Part shown: one piece after another, positions 53,983-61,398 of the stretch
Layout of the letters: the number at the start of each line of letters is the position of its first letter
How positions within the stretch are numbered: the first letter of the stretch is position 1
Assembly (NCBI GenBank): GCA_046160485.1
Contig: JBJXGV010000028.1
Location: forward strand, 248,001-312,000
Reading direction: 5' to 3'
DNA length: 64,000 nucleotides
Origin: JBJXGV01 sp046160485
GTDB taxonomy: Bacteria > Orphanbacterota > Orphanbacteria > JBJXGV01
Position numbers and translations under genes: made by a program
The notes under the pieces: generated by a model
Databases searched by the model: none
The model's input: the letters and a program-made list of their open reading frames with translations, nothing else
Told to the model about the DNA's origin: nothing

Positions 53983-54060
53983 TTACCAGAAATTTTTTAC
54001 TGGGAACTGGTTCATGTTCGCGATGAAGACGATAACCGTCTCCCACAGTGCGACGATCAC
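53983..54060 (-). CDS. Possible 25-residue hydrophobic peptide
   Basis: VIVALWETVIVFIANMNQFPVKNFW from GTG 54060 to TAA at 53983-53985, in the AT-richer gap before the HD-GYP gene. A GGAGG lies ten bases upstream. Very short; supported only by composition and the ribosome site. An overlapping alternative frame (ATG, closer to the GGAGG) reads a basic peptide that looks non-coding. Confidence 0.3.
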   Translation of the reverse strand: MIVALWETVIVFIANMNQFPVKNFW

Positions 54061-54123
54061 TACGCATCGACCTCCTTCCGCTCCGATTTGGAGGGAACAT
54101 GGAAAGTGATGCTTCGCTCCGTC

Positions 54124-55011
54124 TCACTTCGCTCCGCTCAATGACTGGAACCGTCCCGCCGTTGGGCCAACCTCGTACTCGGAGAAGCGTCGCTCTTTCA
54201 AACGACCGGTGAAGCGATTGATTGCGTCGAGTGTCGCGAAAATAACGGCTTGCTGCGGATCGACCCCGACGTAGGTGGAGCCAAGAAGTTGAATGACCTC
54301 GCGACCGCGCTGATAGCTGACCGAAACAAGGACGATTTCGGATTGGCCAAGCGTCGTAAACGCGATCTCTTCGAGTATGAACGCGGAGCCATCCTGGTAG
54401 CAGTGCGTGACCGCGCCGAGCGTGGCCTCCGCGAGCGAACGCAGCGCAGCGCGCCCCGGCCCCGGCCCCGCCGCGTCGCCGAGCGTCGGCACCTCGCCAC
54501 GCTTGAGTTCAACAGTCGCCTGGCACCCGCTTCCGGAAACTTGGAGGTTGAGCGCGACGAAACGCAGCCGAGCGCTCGCATCGAAAGCCTCGGAGTCCGG
54601 GTCGCTCGGAGCGAGCGCGGGCATCGCGGCTGGCACGACGCGCTCGGGCGCGGGCTCCGCGAAGGGCGATGCGTCCGGCGGGCGCGGCGCGCGCGGCGCC
54701 GAGTGCGGCAACGCGGAGGCCGCGGCGACTGCCTGCACCGCGTCATGGCCGTTGCCTGGAATTTTCGATTCGTTCAGGAGGGCGACGCTGATTTTGCGGT
54801 GATCGACTTTGATGCCGTGCGTCGTGTAGAGGGTCGTCTCGATGTCGCGGACGATTTGCTTCGCGGGGCGCTCGCCATCCGACACGACGTGGACTTCGGA
54901 GACGTTATGAGACGCGTCCACCACGATTCGGGCGAGCGTCACGCCGCGCACTCGAGATATCGCTTCCTCCGCATCTCGGAATCTCTGCGGAAGTGCGAAC
55001 TGCTCGTCCAA
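54124..55011 (-). CDS. Uncharacterised two-domain protein
   Basis: 295 residues. The N-terminal 60 residues (EEAISRVRGVTLARIVVDASHNVSEVHVVSDGERPAKQIVRDIETTLYTTHGIKVDHRKISVALL) are an alpha/beta domain that is often adjacent to HD-GYP or sensor genes; the rest is a Pro-rich linker then a domain with VSGSGCQATVELKRGEVPTLGDAAGPGPGRAALRSLAEATLGAV, which is repeated in other uncharacterised proteins. No enzymatic residues are visible. TTG 55011 has AGGAG nine bases upstream. Cytosolic; could be a ligand-binding regulator. Separated from the HD-GYP gene by 181 bases. Confidence 0.65.
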   Translation of the reverse strand: MDEQFALPQRFRDAEEAISRVRGVTLARIVVDASHNVSEVHVVSDGERPAKQIVRDIETTLYTTHGIKVDHRKISVALLNESKIPGNGHDAVQAVAAASALPHSAPRAPRPPDASPFAEPAPERVVPAAMPALAPSDPDSEAFDASARLRFVALNLQVSGSGCQATVELKRGEVPTLGDAAGPGPGRAALRSLAEATLGAVTHCYQDGSAFILEEIAFTTLGQSEIVLVSVSYQRGREVIQLLGSTYVGVDPQQAVIFATLDAINRFTGRLKERRFSEYEVGPTAGRFQSLSGAK

Positions 55012-55118
55012 GCCGGCATCTCCTTCCCGCGCTAGGAAACTCAGGGTAGCGACCAGGAAACTCGACGATGTTGCGGCAGTTTATATCACTCGCTTCCGGA
55101 AAAGCGAAACAAAAATCG

Positions 55119-56054
55119 TTATAGCGGTTCCTCCGGCGGAATGCGGGCGTGATCGACGAGCGCCTCGTAACGGGCTCGAATCTGCTCGTTCGTCAGCTCG
55201 GCGATTCGGTCGACGCCGAACCCTTCGACGGTGAACGAGGCGATGACGGTGCCGTAGAGGAGCGAGCGGCGATAGGAGTCCTCGTCGAGCTGCGATGCGC
55301 GCGACAACGCACCGAGGAAGCCGCCGGCGAAGGAGTCGCCCGCGCCGGTCGGATCGCGGACAACCTCGAGCGGGTACGCCGGGAGCGAGAAGAGGTTCTT
55401 CCCGGCGACCATCAAGACGCCGTGCTCCCCCATCTTCACGATCACGCGCTTCGGACCCAGACGCGAGATGGCCGCGGCCGCTTTGAGAAGGTTGTGCTCG
55501 CCCGAGATCTGGCGCGCCTCGTCGGAATTGAAGAACGCCACGTCGACGCGCGATAGAACCTTGAGAAGTTGCGGCCGCTGGAAATCGATCCAGAGGTTCA
55601 TCGTGTCGCTGACGACGAGGCGCGGGCGCTCGATCTGATCGAGGACTTCGTCCTGCAGCTCGGGGCTAATGTTCGCGAGAAAAACGAACGGAGTCGTGCG
55701 GTAGCGCGGCGGGATGCGCGGATGAAACATCTCGAAGACGTTGAGGTCCGTGCGAAGTGTCGTTCGCTCCGAGAGGTTCGCGCTGTACTCGGCGGACCAC
55801 GCGAACGTTTTCCCCGGAGCGCGAAGCAGCCCGTCGACGTTCACCTGTCGCTTCTCGAGGATGCTGTAGCCGCCGCTCGGGAAATCGTCGCCGACGACGC
55901 CGACGAGATTGACGGGCGCGAAGTAGCTCGCCGCGATCGCGAAGTAGAGCGCGGAACCGCCGAGTGCGGAGGAGGCCTGCCCGTACGGGCTCTTGATCGT
56001 GTCGAGCGCGATGGAGCCGACAACGAGGATTTCGTTCGGCGCAGAGTTCGCCAT
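55119..56054 (-). CDS. PfkB family carbohydrate kinase
   Basis: 311-residue ribokinase-fold enzyme. Seen: LVVGSIALDTIKSPYG, GGSALYFAIAASYFAPVNLVGVVGDD, and the catalytic DPTGAGDSFAGGFLGAL with the anion-hole Gly and the general-base Asp. The sugar is not clear; the sequence is of the adenosine/fructose kinase type without strong indicators. It starts immediately after argS (two bases from its stop) and has AAAGGA. Possibly ADP-heptose or nucleoside-related. Confidence 0.88.
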   Translation of the reverse strand: MANSAPNEILVVGSIALDTIKSPYGQASSALGGSALYFAIAASYFAPVNLVGVVGDDFPSGGYSILEKRQVNVDGLLRAPGKTFAWSAEYSANLSERTTLRTDLNVFEMFHPRIPPRYRTTPFVFLANISPELQDEVLDQIERPRLVVSDTMNLWIDFQRPQLLKVLSRVDVAFFNSDEARQISGEHNLLKAAAAISRLGPKRVIVKMGEHGVLMVAGKNLFSLPAYPLEVVRDPTGAGDSFAGGFLGALSRASQLDEDSYRRSLLYGTVIASFTVEGFGVDRIAELTNEQIRARYEALVDHARIPPEEPL

Positions 56055-56055
56055 G

Positions 56056-57855
56056 TTACATCCTTTCCGGAGCTGAAATGCCGAGGAGAGCCAGGACTTC
56101 GCGAATGACACGCTGCGTCCCGCGGCAGAGCGCAAGGCGCGCCGTCGTCGTCGCTGCGTCGCCGGGCACGACGATTTGATGGTGGTGGTAAAAAACGTGA
56201 AACGCCGTCGCGAGTTCCGTGAGGTAGCTCGTCAGGCGATGCGGTTCGCGTCCGAGCGCGGCGCCGTAGACGGCGGCTCGCGATTCTTGAAGCACGCGCA
56301 TCACCTCGATCGCCTCCGGTTCGATGAGCGGTGCCAGAAGCGCGGCGGTCGGCGGCGCATCGGGAAGCTCGAAGCCGGCCTCGCGCGCCCGCGCGAACAG
56401 CCCGTGAATGCGTGCGTGCGCGTACTGAACGTAGTAGACAGGGTTCTCGTCGGACTCCTTCTTCGCCAGATCGAGATCGAAGTCGAGGTGGCTCTCACAG
56501 CGGCGCATGAGGAAAAACCACCGCGCCACATCGATGCCGATGTCGCTCATGAGATCGTGCAGCGTCACGAACTCGCCGCGGCGCTTCGACATCTTCACGA
56601 CCTCGCCCGCTCGCAAGAGATTGACCTGCTGAACGATCAAGACGTCGAGCCAGTGTTCGCCGGCGCCGAGCGCGCGCGTGGCTCCGGTCAGGCGCGGAAT
56701 GTGGCCATGGTGATCAGGCCCGAGGAGATCGATCGCGAAATCGTATCCGCGCGTCCGCTTGTCGTCGTGATAAGCGATGTCGGCGAGAAAGTACGTCGGC
56801 GCGCCGTCGCTCTTGATCAGCACGCGGTCTTGATCGTCGCCGAACGTCGTCGAGCGAAACCAAGTGGCGCCATCGCGCTCGAAGACGTGGCCGGCGGCGC
56901 GAAGCCGGTCGAGCGCCCCGTGCGTCGCCTCGCGTGCGTGCAATTCGGATTCGCGGAACCAGCGGTCGTAGATCACGCCGAAGGCGCGCAGGTCGGCCTC
57001 CTGGGTCGCCAGCATGCGGTCGAGCGCGAACTCGCGCAGGAGGTAGGCGAAGCCGCGCGCCGAAAGCGCGAGCGGCGCGGCGCGCTCGGCGGCCAGGCGT
57101 TCGGCACGCTCGAAGAGTCCCGGGCCGTCGCCGCGCATCGTGCGCAGGAGCGCGTCGTCCGCGCCAGCCTCGTCGTCGCGCGTGAAGGCGCGAATGCGCG
57201 GACGTGCTTCGCGCGCAATCTGGCCGACGTACTCGCCCGCGTAGCCCTCGGCCGGAAGCGCGTCGGGCCGATCCTGCCCCGCTTCCTGCGCGACGAGAAA
57301 GAGCCGCACCGATTCGCCGAGCAGATCCGCCTGGTTGCCATGATCGTTGACGTAGAACTCGCGCGCGACGTCGAAGCCCGCCGCCTCGAGTACACGCCCG
57401 ATCGTGTCGCCCACCGCGGCCGCGCGCGCGCTCACGACATTGAGCGGCCCCGTGGGATTCGCCGAGACGAATTCGAGCAGAACGCGCGACGCGCGCCCGT
57501 CGGCGCGGCCGGGTCCGCCCGCGCGCAAGAACGCGCGCGCATCGGCGACGATCTCCGCGAGGGCCGCGTGGTACTGCTCAGGCGCGATCGTGAAGTTGAG
57601 AAATCCAGGAGGGGCGACATCCGCGCGCACACCGCGCGATGACGCGAGCCGCTCGGCGAGCGCGTTGGCGATCTCGCGCGGGTTCTTCCGCAGCCGCTTC
57701 GCCTCCAACAGCGCGATGTTCGAGGCGTAGTGTCCGTGCTCGGGGTTCTTCGGCCGCTCGACGAGGATCGCGTCTGGGTCCGTCGATTCGTCCATCTCGC
57801 GCAGGGCGCGCGCTAGGCTCGCCCGAATCGCTTCGGGGATCGGCGCGAACAACAT
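56056..57855 (-). CDS. argS: Arginyl-tRNA synthetase with altered HIGH motif
   Basis: 599 residues. Synthesises Arg-tRNA. Visible: NPEHGHYASNIALLEAKRLRKNPREIA, EFVSANPTGPLNVVSARAAAVGDTIGR (the place of the class I HIGH motif), FYVNDHGNQADLLGESVRL, KSDGAPTYFLADIAYHDDKRTRGYDFAIDLLGPDHHGH, and KMSKRRGEFVTL. The usual PLHVGHGR is PLNVVSAR, so both His of HIGH are replaced; KMSKR is intact. This matches a known subset of bacterial ArgRS. ATG 57855 follows the rsfS stop by two bases; longer readings are not ArgRS. Confidence 0.93.
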   Translation of the reverse strand: MLFAPIPEAIRASLARALREMDESTDPDAILVERPKNPEHGHYASNIALLEAKRLRKNPREIANALAERLASSRGVRADVAPPGFLNFTIAPEQYHAALAEIVADARAFLRAGGPGRADGRASRVLLEFVSANPTGPLNVVSARAAAVGDTIGRVLEAAGFDVAREFYVNDHGNQADLLGESVRLFLVAQEAGQDRPDALPAEGYAGEYVGQIAREARPRIRAFTRDDEAGADDALLRTMRGDGPGLFERAERLAAERAAPLALSARGFAYLLREFALDRMLATQEADLRAFGVIYDRWFRESELHAREATHGALDRLRAAGHVFERDGATWFRSTTFGDDQDRVLIKSDGAPTYFLADIAYHDDKRTRGYDFAIDLLGPDHHGHIPRLTGATRALGAGEHWLDVLIVQQVNLLRAGEVVKMSKRRGEFVTLHDLMSDIGIDVARWFFLMRRCESHLDFDLDLAKKESDENPVYYVQYAHARIHGLFARAREAGFELPDAPPTAALLAPLIEPEAIEVMRVLQESRAAVYGAALGREPHRLTSYLTELATAFHVFYHHHQIVVPGDAATTTARLALCRGTQRVIREVLALLGISAPERM

Positions 57856-57857
57856 CT

Positions 57858-58220
57858 CTACGCGACGCGCGTCTTCGGCGCGTCGCCCCAGAGCCGCTCG
57901 AGCGCGTAGAACTCGCGCGCCTCTTTGTGCAGAACGTGCACCACGACGTCCACGAGATCGATCAGCACCCAGCGGCCGTTGGAATAACCTTCGATGTGCC
58001 ACACCTTCACGCCAGCGGTCTCGAGCCCCTCGACGATGGCATCCGCGATCGCCTTCACCTGAACATCGGAGGAGCCGCTCGCGACCACGAAATAGTCGGC
58101 CGCCGCGGAAACCTTTCCGAGGTCGAGCATCACGACGTCTTCGGCTTTCTTGGTGAGTGCGAAATCGGCGACTTGGCGGGCGAGCGCAAGCGGTTCTGCG
58201 GCGGTGCTCTTTTTTCTCAA
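57858..58220 (-). CDS. rsfS: Ribosomal silencing factor RsfS
   Basis: 120 residues, family Iojap/RsfS: FALTKKAEDVVMLDLGKVSAAADYFVVASGSSDVQVKAIADAIVE and the diagnostic EGYSNGRWVLIDLVDVVVHVLHKEAREFYALERLWGDA. Binds L14 and blocks subunit joining during starvation. TTG 58220 overlaps the upstream gene's stop (TTGA). Commonly neighbours nadD; here it lies between the Gx transporter and argS. Confidence 0.96.
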   Translation of the reverse strand: MRKKSTAAEPLALARQVADFALTKKAEDVVMLDLGKVSAAADYFVVASGSSDVQVKAIADAIVEGLETAGVKVWHIEGYSNGRWVLIDLVDVVVHVLHKEAREFYALERLWGDAPKTRVA

Positions 58221-58795
58221 GAACTCTCCGTGTCGTTGGTGTCGTTTGGCGAGGCGTCCGCTTCCCGCGCGGCGAGATAGCCGACAAGGGCGCGCGCGGC
58301 GAAGCCGGTGAAAGCGCCGAGCAGTGTAGCGGAGAGCGTCAGGTATGGCAAGAGATGCACCGCGTCAGGCCCGCGCAAGAAGAAGAGCGAGAGAATCACG
58401 AGTTGCCCCGCGTTGTGGGCGACGGCGCCGAGCACCGAGATTCCGACGATGCTGAGCCATCGCGACGCGAGCGCTCGCGCCGCCGCCATCACCGCCGCTG
58501 CCGCCAGGCCGCCGCCGAGCGACAGGAAAAACGCCGGCGCGAGAAACGAGCCGAGAAGAAGCGACCCCAAGACGACGCGGAAGATCGTGAGCAGGAACGC
58601 GTCGCGAGTGCCGTAGAGATACAGGACAGCGACGGTCATGACGTTCGCCAGACCGAGCCGAACCCAAGGCAGCGGCGCCGGGATGATCGACTCGAAAAGG
58701 AAGAGGACCAAAGAGGCGGAAACCAGGAGCGCGAGATCGACGAGACGGCGGATGCGGGTGCGCGGATGCGCGCTCGCCTCAGCGGAGGATCGCAT
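58217..58795 (-). CDS. Gx transporter family protein (Hpre_diP_synt_I type)
   Basis: 192 residues, five or six transmembrane spans: LALLVSASLVLFLFESIIPAPLPWVRLGLANVMTVAVLYLYG, then LTIFRVVLGSLLLGSFLAPAFFLSLGGGLAAAAVM. The Gx motif family was once called heptaprenyl diphosphate synthase component I. Proteins of this type occur with ApbE, NusG-II and polyprenyl synthase, and may transport a flavin or isoprenoid-related precursor. GAGGAG precedes ATG 58795 by five bases, and the start overlaps the NusG-II gene. Confidence 0.88.
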   Translation of the reverse strand: MRSSAEASAHPRTRIRRLVDLALLVSASLVLFLFESIIPAPLPWVRLGLANVMTVAVLYLYGTRDAFLLTIFRVVLGSLLLGSFLAPAFFLSLGGGLAAAAVMAAARALASRWLSIVGISVLGAVAHNAGQLVILSLFFLRGPDAVHLLPYLTLSATLLGAFTGFAARALVGYLAAREADASPNDTNDTESS

Positions 58796-59207
58796 CGAAC
58801 TCCTCGGGGCTGCCGGCTTCGGACTCGATGCGCACGATGACGCGGTTCGGCACGCACACGATCGTTTGCCCCACGCGCCGGGCTGCTCCCATCCGCACGC
58901 AGACCTTACGCGCACAGGGCGAGGCGACGATCCGCGCGGCACCATCGGAGATGACGATCTCGGTCTCGCCGAGCGGTCCCGGCAGGCGAAGCGTGCGGGA
59001 CTCGTCGAGGCGATAGCGCTCGGACCTCGCCGCGGCGACGCGAATCGAGGCGACGGCCCCGGCGGGTGCGCGCGCGAAGACCACCGCCGACGCGATGCCG
59101 GCGCCGAGGAGGATCGCGATCACGAATGCATCGCCCAGCGTGGGCCCGCGCCGTGCCGCGCCGGTGACTCTCGCCTGCGCGTTCGTGTGCGCGCCGAGCG
59201 ATCTCAC
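58779..59207 (-). CDS. NusG domain II-containing membrane-anchored protein
   Basis: 142 residues from GTG 59207. One N-terminal transmembrane helix (AFVIAILLGAGIASAVVFA) then a NusG-II type beta domain: LRLPGPLGETEIVISDGAARIVASPCARKVCVRMGAARRVGQTIVCVPNRVIVRIE. The pattern SPCARKVCVRMG with two Cys is found in this family. The GTG overlaps the ApbE stop (GTGA). These proteins often accompany ApbE; they may be the extracytoplasmic partner of a flavin-handling system. Confidence 0.88.
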   Translation of the reverse strand: MRSLGAHTNAQARVTGAARRGPTLGDAFVIAILLGAGIASAVVFARAPAGAVASIRVAAARSERYRLDESRTLRLPGPLGETEIVISDGAARIVASPCARKVCVRMGAARRVGQTIVCVPNRVIVRIESEAGSPEEFDAILR

Positions 59208-60286
59208 TGCGCCGAGCCCCGGGCCGCACCGCCTCCCGAGTACGCCACGGGAAAGCCGCCGTTGACTCGTACTCGTTTCTCGAGCCCCGGCGTCATCGTC
59301 ACGCGGAGCGCGCCGCCGCCGTCGCTCGTGATCCAAAGTCCTTCGCATCCTCCGACCGAAGCCAGCATCGCGGCGCCTTCGGCCGGACCGAGCAGAAAAC
59401 TCGCGGTCGCGAGCGCGTCGGCCTGCGTCCCGGTCGGCGCGAATACCGTCGCGCTCACGGAGCGCTCGGAGGGATATCCCGTCGTCGCGTCGATGATGTG
59501 GTGGTAGCGAACGCCGTCGACGAAGAAGCAGCGCTCGTAGTCCCCCGAAGTCGACACCGCGCCCTCGCGCAGAGCGAAGCGCGCGGCGATTTCATCGGGA
59601 ATTCGCGGGTGCGCAAGCCCGACGTCCCAACGTCCGTCGTGCGGGCCGCGGCCGAACGCTCGGATGTCGCCCGACGCCGCGACGAGCGCGCCGCGAACGC
59701 CGGTGATTTCGCGCAGGACACGTGTGGCGCTCTCCGTCGCGAAACCCTTCGCAACTCCGCCGAGGTCGAGCCACACCGAATCGCCGGCGATCGCGATCGT
59801 CTCGGCGTCGAGGCTCACGCGCGAATAGCCGACCCGTGCGAGTGCGGCGCGAATCGAATCGGGGTGCGGGATTCGAGGCGAGGCGTCGAACGCCCAGAGC
59901 CTCATGACGGGGCGAATCGTCGGATCGAATCGCCCGCCGGAGCGGCGCGCCGAGTCGAGCGCGCTTCCCAGCGCGCCCGCGATCTCGGGCGCGACGCGAA
60001 CACCAGTCGGTGCGGTCGGCGCGAATGCGCGCCCCACGACTTGCGTCGAGTCGAACCAATCGAGGATCGCCGCGACGCGGTCGATCTCGGCGAATGCGGC
60101 GGCCACCGCCGCGCGCGCAAGCGAATCGGAATCGGCGACGACACGCACGGTGACGTAGGTATCCATCGCCACGCGCGTCTCGTCGAAGGCCGCGACGCGC
60201 GGACGCAGTAAGATCGCCGCGGAAACGGCAATGCAGAGGAAGAAGAGTGCGAGCGGGATGAAGCGAGGCGCCGCGCCCCGCGGCAT
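59204..60286 (-). CDS. apbE: ApbE family FAD:protein FMN transferase
   Basis: 360 residues with an N-terminal membrane anchor (PRFIPLALFFLCIAVSAAILL). Periplasmic flavin transferase: VAMDTYVTVRV, FDPTIRPVMRLW, DLGGVAKGFATESA, and the catalytic HHIIDATTGYPSERSVSATVF and QADALATASFLLG motifs. It attaches FMN to Thr/Ser of target proteins such as Nqr/Rnf subunits. No such target is in the window. The ATG shares its first base with the stop of the polyprenyl synthase (TAATG). Confidence 0.93.
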   Translation of the reverse strand: MPRGAAPRFIPLALFFLCIAVSAAILLRPRVAAFDETRVAMDTYVTVRVVADSDSLARAAVAAAFAEIDRVAAILDWFDSTQVVGRAFAPTAPTGVRVAPEIAGALGSALDSARRSGGRFDPTIRPVMRLWAFDASPRIPHPDSIRAALARVGYSRVSLDAETIAIAGDSVWLDLGGVAKGFATESATRVLREITGVRGALVAASGDIRAFGRGPHDGRWDVGLAHPRIPDEIAARFALREGAVSTSGDYERCFFVDGVRYHHIIDATTGYPSERSVSATVFAPTGTQADALATASFLLGPAEGAAMLASVGGCEGLWITSDGGGALRVTMTPGLEKRVRVNGGFPVAYSGGGAARGSAQ

Positions 60287-61281
60287 TAGTGTCTGCGCGA
60301 TGTCACGAAGTCGACGGCCATCTCGAGGCTCTCCCGCCCGGGGAGGTCGCCGAATACGGCAAGCGACTTCTTCGCCTCTTCGCCGTGGAAGCGAGCGCGC
60401 TCGACGGTGTACTCGATGCCGCCATAGCGGCCGATGAACGCGAGGACCTCGTTCCAGCTCCCGTTGAGGCTCTCGTGGGTGCGCAGAAGAGCGCGCGCCG
60501 ACTCGCGTTCGCGCGGCGGCGCGTTGCGAAGCGCGGAGATCAGCGGAAGCGTCACCTTGCCGACGCGGAAGTCACTGCCGACCGGCTTGCCGAACTCCCC
60601 TTCGTCCGCGGTGAAGTCGAGCAGATCGTCGACGATCTGGAAGGCGATGCCGAGGTGCTTGCCGAAGCGATCGAGCGCCTCGACGTTCACGCCGCCGAGG
60701 CGTGCGCCGATGCTGCACGCGCCCGCGATCAAGCTCGCGGTCTTGTCTTCGATGAACGAGTAGTACTCGTCTTCCGAAAGGTCGAGGTGATCGGTGCGAA
60801 GAATCTGCAGCATTTCGCCCTGCGACATCTGGTGCGTCGCGCGCGAAAGCACATCGAGCGCGCTCCAGAGTTCATTCTCCGTCAGAAGCACGAACGCGCG
60901 CGAGTAGAGGTAGTCGCCGAGGATCAGCGAAAGATGGTTGTTCCATTTTGCGTTGACGGTCGGCATCCCGCGCCGGATCCAGTTTTCATCGATGACGTCG
61001 TCGTGAAGCAGCGTAGCCGTGTGGATCAACTCGACGGCGGCTGCGGCCTTGATCGCCGGCTCCGTGACGGGTCCCCCGAGACGCGCCGCAAGCAGAAGCA
61101 AAGTGGGGCGCAGCTTCTTCCCCTGCTGCAAGAGCAGATGCCGCGACACCTCGTTCATCTGAACGAGTTCGGTCTCGACCGCCTTGAGGAACACGTTTTG
61201 GACATCGGTGAGAGCCGAGAGAACTGGCTCCTGGATCGTCGACAGATCGGGGGCGTGTGTGCCCGGCTTGACCCCGGCCAT
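60286..61281 (-). CDS. ispB: Polyprenyl diphosphate synthase
   Basis: Long-chain prenyltransferase for quinone side chains, 331 residues. First Asp-rich motif LLHDDVIDENWIRRG and second FQIVDDLLDFTAD are intact; GKKLRPTLLLLAARLGG and NHLSLILGDYLYSRAF match the family. Chain length cannot be told. ATG 61281 has AAAGGAG five bases upstream; a longer reading exists at 61302. It opens the operon ispB-like, apbE, NusG-II, Gx, rsfS, argS, pfkB. The gene symbol is a best guess among octa/hepta-prenyl synthases. Confidence 0.9.
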   Translation of the reverse strand: MAGVKPGTHAPDLSTIQEPVLSALTDVQNVFLKAVETELVQMNEVSRHLLLQQGKKLRPTLLLLAARLGGPVTEPAIKAAAAVELIHTATLLHDDVIDENWIRRGMPTVNAKWNNHLSLILGDYLYSRAFVLLTENELWSALDVLSRATHQMSQGEMLQILRTDHLDLSEDEYYSFIEDKTASLIAGACSIGARLGGVNVEALDRFGKHLGIAFQIVDDLLDFTADEGEFGKPVGSDFRVGKVTLPLISALRNAPPRERESARALLRTHESLNGSWNEVLAFIGRYGGIEYTVERARFHGEEAKKSLAVFGDLPGRESLEMAVDFVTSRRH

Positions 61282-61398
61282 GAATCTCCTTTGCTCTGAC
61301 ACGGAAAGTTGGAGAGCCGCTGAGCCCCCCGTGGAACACCCTACGCGGGCAAGAACGTGTAAGAGCTAACAGCCGAAACCGGGTGTGTCAAGGCGATT

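Noticed and set aside
56176..57642. 488-codon plus-strand frame over argS
   Set aside because: Antisense to argS; no homology pattern.
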